From Desulfovibrionaceae bacterium (lineage in GTDB: Bacteria; Desulfobacterota; Desulfovibrionia; Desulfovibrionales; Desulfovibrionaceae), in NCBI GenBank assembly GCA_017613475.1, contig JAGADT010000131.1:1-7766 (forward strand): DNA of 7,766 nt. Reading direction: 5' to 3'. Below the pieces are notes generated by a model. That model was not told the origin of the DNA and did not search any database. It saw only the letters and a list, made by a program, of their open reading frames with translations. This document shows, in pieces, positions 4,876 to 7,766 of the stretch. A program made the translations under genes and the position numbers. The stretch's first letter is position 1. The number at the start of each line of letters is the position of its first letter.

Positions 4876-5859
4876 TCAGCCCCGGTCCCGCTCTCCGGGC
4901 AGGGTGAAGCCAAGCCCGCGAATGCGCGCCATATCCTCTGTCAGCTCGCTGCCGTTTGTCGTCAGGTAGTTGCCAACGATCGCGCCGTTGGCACCGGCGG
5001 TGAAGCAACGGTACTGGTCGCTGCCAAACTGCTGGCGCCCGCCGCACATGCGCAGCACTGCCCTGGGGTTGACCAGGCGAAAAACAGCCAGGGCGGTGAG
5101 CACCTCATCCAGGGGCAGCGGACGCATGTGCTCAAAGGGCGTGCCCGGAATCGGGGTGAGCACGTTGAAGGCAATGGACATGACCCCCAGCTCCCGCAGT
5201 TCCAGGGCCAGGTCGATGCGGTCAGCAATGCTTTCGCCCATGCCAATGATGCCGCCTGAACAGAGTGCAAGCCCGTGGGCCCGGGCGAGCTTCAGCGTGG
5301 CCGCCTTTTCTTCCCATGTATGCGTCGTGCAGACCTGGGGGAAATACCTTTGGCAGGCTTCCAGGTTGCAGTGGCAGCGCTTAAGCCCGGCTGCTATGAG
5401 GCGGGTGATGTGCTCCTCATTCAAAAGCCCGGCTGATGCGCACAAATAAAGGCGGGTTTCCCGTGCTATTTTGGAGAAAAGCCCCTCCAGGCTGGCCAGG
5501 GTCCGTTCCGTCAGGGTCCTGCCGCTGGTGACCAGGCCGATGCGCTCCACGCCGTGCGCTTCAAAATCACAGGCCATGCGCAATGCCTGCGCTTCATCGA
5601 CAAATGGGTAGACGGGAGCGCCTGCTGCGTACCTGGCCGACTGGGCGCAGAACCGGCAGTCTTCCGTGCAGCCGCCGCTCTTGGCGTTGATAATGGCGCA
5701 GGCGTCGAAACGGTCGCCCATGAAATGGCGGCGGATGCCGTTGGCCAGGTCATACAGGGCCGCCTTGTCCGTATAGTCAGCCAGGGCCAGCGCGGTCTCC
5801 CTGCCAATATTGCGGCCGGCAAGCAGGGTTCTTTCAGTTTCGTCCAGCAGGGTGGGCAT
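4876..5859 (-). CDS. bioB: Biotin synthase BioB, probable auxiliary [4Fe-4S] (type II-like) form
   Basis: A 327-residue radical SAM enzyme that converts dethiobiotin to biotin. The radical SAM cluster motif is C64-TED-C68-RF-C71, followed by AQSARY. IIGMGES (204-210), FNVLTPIPGTP (231-241) and TAGANGAIVGNYLTT (287-301) are BioB landmarks, and Arg270 in RMCGGR matches the cluster-ligand Arg260 of E. coli. Cys140 and Cys200 match E. coli Cys128 and Cys188. The position of E. coli Cys97 reads GLVTSG (109-114), with no cysteine, while the usual YNHNLDTS stretch reads C162-H-C164-NLEA-C169. This fits the reported BioB class with an auxiliary four-iron cluster as sulfur source, though the exact ligand set here is inference. 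The start at 5859 is supported by GAGG six to seven bases upstream and lies inside larE, overlapping it by 26 bases, which implies coupled translation. No other biotin genes are in the window. Confidence 0.93.
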   Translation of the reverse strand: MPTLLDETERTLLAGRNIGRETALALADYTDKAALYDLANGIRRHFMGDRFDACAIINAKSGGCTEDCRFCAQSARYAAGAPVYPFVDEAQALRMACDFEAHGVERIGLVTSGRTLTERTLASLEGLFSKIARETRLYLCASAGLLNEEHITRLIAAGLKRCHCNLEACQRYFPQVCTTHTWEEKAATLKLARAHGLALCSGGIIGMGESIADRIDLALELRELGVMSIAFNVLTPIPGTPFEHMRPLPLDEVLTALAVFRLVNPRAVLRMCGGRQQFGSDQYRCFTAGANGAIVGNYLTTNGSELTEDMARIRGLGFTLPGERDRG

Positions 5860-6733
5860 GCGCAGCCTCTTCCATGTTCGTTTCCAGTGCAGGGTTTCCG
5901 CCTTGCCTGACCAGGGATTCGTTCATGCTCCCCGTCCTGTAGCCCAGCAGATCCAGGGTGACAAACGTAAACCCGAGCCGCCGGAATTCCTGGCAGACGG
6001 CGCTGCGCGTCCCTTCCTCTGCCAGCCTGGCAATGTCTTCCCGGGGCACCTCGATTCTGGCAATGCCGCCGTGGACCCTGACGCGCCTCTGCGTGAATCC
6101 CCGATCAATGAGAAATTGCTCAGCGCGCTCGATCCTGTTCAGCTTTCCCACAGTGATTTCCTCCCCGTAGGGCAGCCTTGAGGCCAGGCAGGCTGAGGCG
6201 GGCTTGTCCCATGTCTGCAGGCCCAGGGACCTGGCAAGCAAACGGATATCGGCCTTGGCCAGACCAGCGTCCCTGAGCGGGCTATTTACCGAAAGTTCCG
6301 CAACAGCCCGCAGCCCTGGCCGGTAATCGCCAAGATCATCCACGTTGGAGCCTTCCGCCACATGCGCGATGCCGTTTTCCAGCGCAATGCGCCAGACCGC
6401 CATAAAAAGTCCGCGCTTGCAGAAGTAGCACCTGTCCGGCCCGTTGAGGCGGTATCCCTCCTCCTGCAGGGGGTTAAGCCTGCAGACGACATGCCGGATG
6501 CCGAACTTGCCGCAAACGGCTTTGGCCTCCTCCAGTTCCCGCTCGGGAACAGACGCGTCTGCGCCGGTAACGGCCAGCGCTTTCTCACCCAAAACGTTGT
6601 GCGCCACCACCGCAAGGAAGGTGGAATCCACGCCGCCGGAACAGGCCACCGCAAGGCTGCCCAGGCTCCTGATATTGGACTTAAGCAGGTCAAACTTCCT
6701 CTTCAATTCCGGAGGCAATTCGGGCAGGGACAT
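5834..6733 (-). CDS. larE: LarE-family ATP-dependent sulfurtransferase, three-cysteine type
   Basis: A 299-residue PP-loop protein. LarE adenylates and thiolates a pyridinium biscarboxylate to build the nickel-pincer cofactor of lactate racemase; relatives may serve other substrates. Visible: SGGVDSTFL (32-40), GPDRCYFCK (98-106) with Cys102/105, EGSNVDDLGDYRPG (127-140), NSPL (150-153), KPASACLASR (177-186) with Cys182 at the place of the sulfur-donating Cys176 of Lactiplantibacillus LarE, and GYRTGSMNE (264-272). Enzymes with all three cysteines bind a [4Fe-4S] cluster and need not sacrifice a cysteine. The frame opens at ATG 6754, but ATG 6733 follows AGGAG (6744-6740) by six bases and is preferred. 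larB, larC and lactate racemase are absent here; the gene instead overlaps bioB and follows a sulfite reductase, suggesting it may supply sulfur in biotin synthesis. Confidence 0.88.
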   Translation of the reverse strand: MSLPELPPELKRKFDLLKSNIRSLGSLAVACSGGVDSTFLAVVAHNVLGEKALAVTGADASVPERELEEAKAVCGKFGIRHVVCRLNPLQEEGYRLNGPDRCYFCKRGLFMAVWRIALENGIAHVAEGSNVDDLGDYRPGLRAVAELSVNSPLRDAGLAKADIRLLARSLGLQTWDKPASACLASRLPYGEEITVGKLNRIERAEQFLIDRGFTQRRVRVHGGIARIEVPREDIARLAEEGTRSAVCQEFRRLGFTFVTLDLLGYRTGSMNESLVRQGGNPALETNMEEAAHAHPAGRN

Positions 6734-6739
6734 GGGCTT

Positions 6740-6744
6740 CTCCT
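6740..6744 (-). promoter_or_regulatory. Ribosome binding site deciding the larE start
   Basis: AGGAG on the minus strand lies six bases before ATG 6733-6731. The alternative ATG at 6754 has only a weak GGA nine or more bases away and would place this strong site inside the coding region. Confidence 0.65.
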
Positions 6745-6760
6745 GATTTTCCATTGACTG

Positions 6761-6913
6761 TTATTCCGCTTTCATGGCGGCCACTTCGGGGATTTCCGCT
6801 TCAAAGCCTGCGCCGTGCCAGGGGCTGGCCGGATGCTGCAATGCCGCTTCCATCGTGCGTGACGTGTGCCCCACAGCGAGGGCAGGGGCGCCAGCCAGAC
6901 CCATGACCGACAT
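6761..6913 (-). CDS. Possible 50-residue small protein between the sulfite reductase and larE
   Basis: An open frame from ATG 6913 to TAA 6761 gives 50 residues, starting MSVMGLAGAPALAVG and ending EIPEVAAMKAE. It fills the 220-base gap between the sulfite reductase stop (6957) and the larE start. About three quarters of its codons end in G or C, like its neighbours, and it stops 27 bases before ATG 6733 of larE, as an operon gene would. Against it: the ribosome binding site is weak (GCGGA before the ATG), and I recognise no family, cysteine motif, Gly-Gly tail or membrane segment. The frame stays open upstream to 7075, so a non-ATG start such as TTG near 6937 is possible. Treat as a candidate. 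Confidence 0.4.
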   Translation of the reverse strand: MSVMGLAGAPALAVGHTSRTMEAALQHPASPWHGAGFEAEIPEVAAMKAE

Positions 6914-6956
6914 GATTCCGCCGGGGGAATCCGCCAAGACCTGAAGCTGGCCAAAA

Positions 6957-7766
6957 TCAGCCGTTATAGGCCTCGAGAACCTTCTGCGTAAAATCCCCCC
7001 AGCCCAGGCGTTCCAGGGTTTTGGCAAAGCGCTCGCCTGGCTGGGCGTTCTGGGCGAAATATTCGATGGCGGCATCCGCTACGCGCCACAGGGTTTCATC
7101 ATCCTCAATGAGAGGCAGCACTTCCGACCCCTTCTGAATGGAGTTGCCGAACGTGCCGCCAAAGGAAACAATGTAGCCACTTTTCCCCTGCCAGGCTTCT
7201 GTGGGACAGGAGGCGGCGCAGCGTCCGCAGTGGCTGCATTTTTCCGTGTCCAGGTGGATCGTTTCATCCCGCATCGAAATGGCGCCCCTGCGGCACGCTT
7301 TTTCACACACGCCGCAGAGGATGCATTTGTCCTTATCCCAGGAGATGTTCATGCCGCCTTTGATGCCCAGGTCGTTGCCTTCCGCCTTAAGGCAGTTGTT
7401 CTGGCAGCCTGTGACGCCGATCTTGAACTTGTGGGGCAGCTCCTTCCCGAAGTAGCGGCGGTCCAGCTCTGTGGCAACGTCCAGCGCGTCAATGCAGCCA
7501 TGGGGACAGCACTTGCCGCCCTGGCAGGCCGTTACTGTGCGGACGCGGGGCCCGCATACCCCTGGCTGGACATTTCCTGCCGCAAGATCGTTCTTCATGT
7601 CCTCAATATCCTGCAGCCTGATGAAAGGGATTTCCACGCCCTGCCGTGAAGTGAGGTGTACGTAATCCTGCCCGTATTTTTGGGCCACGGCGGCAATGGT
7701 CCGCAGCTGCTCCGCCGTTACCGTCCCTCCCACCACACGCAGGCGGAGGGAAAAGGTGTCCTTCTG
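6957..7766 (-). CDS. Siroheme sulfite reductase with fused ferredoxin domain, AsrC-like (5' end outside window)
   Basis: The last 269 residues are visible, in frame to the right edge; the GTG at 7736 is internal. The protein should reduce sulfite to sulfide in the cytoplasm. FSLRLRVVGG (5-14) and YVHLTSRQGVEIPF (35-48) form the sulfite/nitrite reductase half-domain. Cys81-x5-Cys87 and Cys121-x3-Cys125 are the paired motifs that bind the [4Fe-4S]-siroheme centre. Two [4Fe-4S] ferredoxin motifs follow: Cys148/151/154 with 158, and Cys177/180/183 with 187. The order and C-terminal length resemble AsrC of the anaerobic sulfite reductase and small assimilatory-type enzymes of Desulfovibrio. Which of these it is depends on whether asrA/asrB-like genes lie upstream, outside the window. 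It heads the visible part of the larE-bioB operon and may provide their sulfide. A nitrite reductase role is less likely but not excluded. Confidence 0.88.
   Translation of the reverse strand, partial: QKDTFSLRLRVVGGTVTAEQLRTIAAVAQKYGQDYVHLTSRQGVEIPFIRLQDIEDMKNDLAAGNVQPGVCGPRVRTVTACQGGKCCPHGCIDALDVATELDRRYFGKELPHKFKIGVTGCQNNCLKAEGNDLGIKGGMNISWDKDKCILCGVCEKACRRGAISMRDETIHLDTEKCSHCGRCAASCPTEAWQGKSGYIVSFGGTFGNSIQKGSEVLPLIEDDETLWRVADAAIEYFAQNAQPGERFAKTLERLGWGDFTQKVLEAYNG

Noticed and set aside
4128..4907. Rightward alternative frame running from mnmA into the bioB 3' region
   Set aside because: Out of frame with mnmA, Trp/Cys/Ser-rich and without motifs.
7707..7736. GTG at 7736 as the sulfite reductase start
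   Set aside because: The conserved FSLRLRV strand is encoded just upstream in the same frame up to the window edge, so the gene begins outside the window.

Overview
The window reads as a compact chromosomal segment of a GC-rich, strictly anaerobic, sulfur-metabolising bacterium. A member of the Desulfovibrionaceae (Desulfovibrio/Bilophila type) is my best guess. It rests on the siroheme sulfite reductase with built-in ferredoxin clusters, the anaerobe-type BioB, the three-cysteine LarE and the overall base and codon use. No rRNA or other taxonomic marker is present, so the assignment is inference.

Layout. Positions 1-192 (+) hold the 3' end of an RdgB/HAM1 nucleotide pyrophosphatase, which runs tail to tail into a leftward pair: an unrecognised 294-residue protein (1917-1033) followed by a TtcA-family PP-loop tRNA thiolase (968-189). 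Positions 1918-2386 are a divergent control region with an imperfect tandem hairpin repeat, a candidate leftward promoter and an AT-rich island ahead of the rightward genes. Positions 2387-4705 (+) form a rightward group: a MoeB/ThiF/HesA-type E1 adenylyltransferase, a small TusA-like sulfur carrier, a leader with two mutually exclusive hairpins, and MnmA. Positions 4706-4875 carry a decayed antisense fragment of a larE-like gene, which also overlaps the mnmA 3' end. Positions 7766-4876 (-) form a leftward operon: an AsrC-like sulfite reductase (its 5' end lies outside the window), a possible 50-codon small ORF, larE, and bioB starting inside the 3' end of larE.

How the genes work together. 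Almost every gene is tied to making or placing reduced sulfur. The sulfite reductase makes sulfide. Three different PP-loop ATPases (TtcA-like, MnmA, LarE) activate a carbon or carboxylate for thiolation. The E1-like enzyme and the TusA-like protein are sulfur-relay parts, and BioB inserts sulfur into dethiobiotin. No cysteine desulfurase (IscS/NifS/SufS) is seen. The most interesting inference is in the larE-bioB pair. The BioB lacks the usual [2Fe-2S] ligand equivalent to E. coli Cys97 and instead carries a cluster of extra cysteines (162, 164, 169), as expected of a BioB with an auxiliary [4Fe-4S]/[4Fe-5S] sulfur-donor cluster. The overlapping upstream gene encodes a LarE with the three cysteines of the [4Fe-4S]-binding LarE type. 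Together with a sulfite reductase in the same operon, this suggests a dedicated sulfide-to-biotin route that needs no sacrificial cluster or cysteine desulfurase. That is a hypothesis from gene order and motifs, not something the sequence proves.
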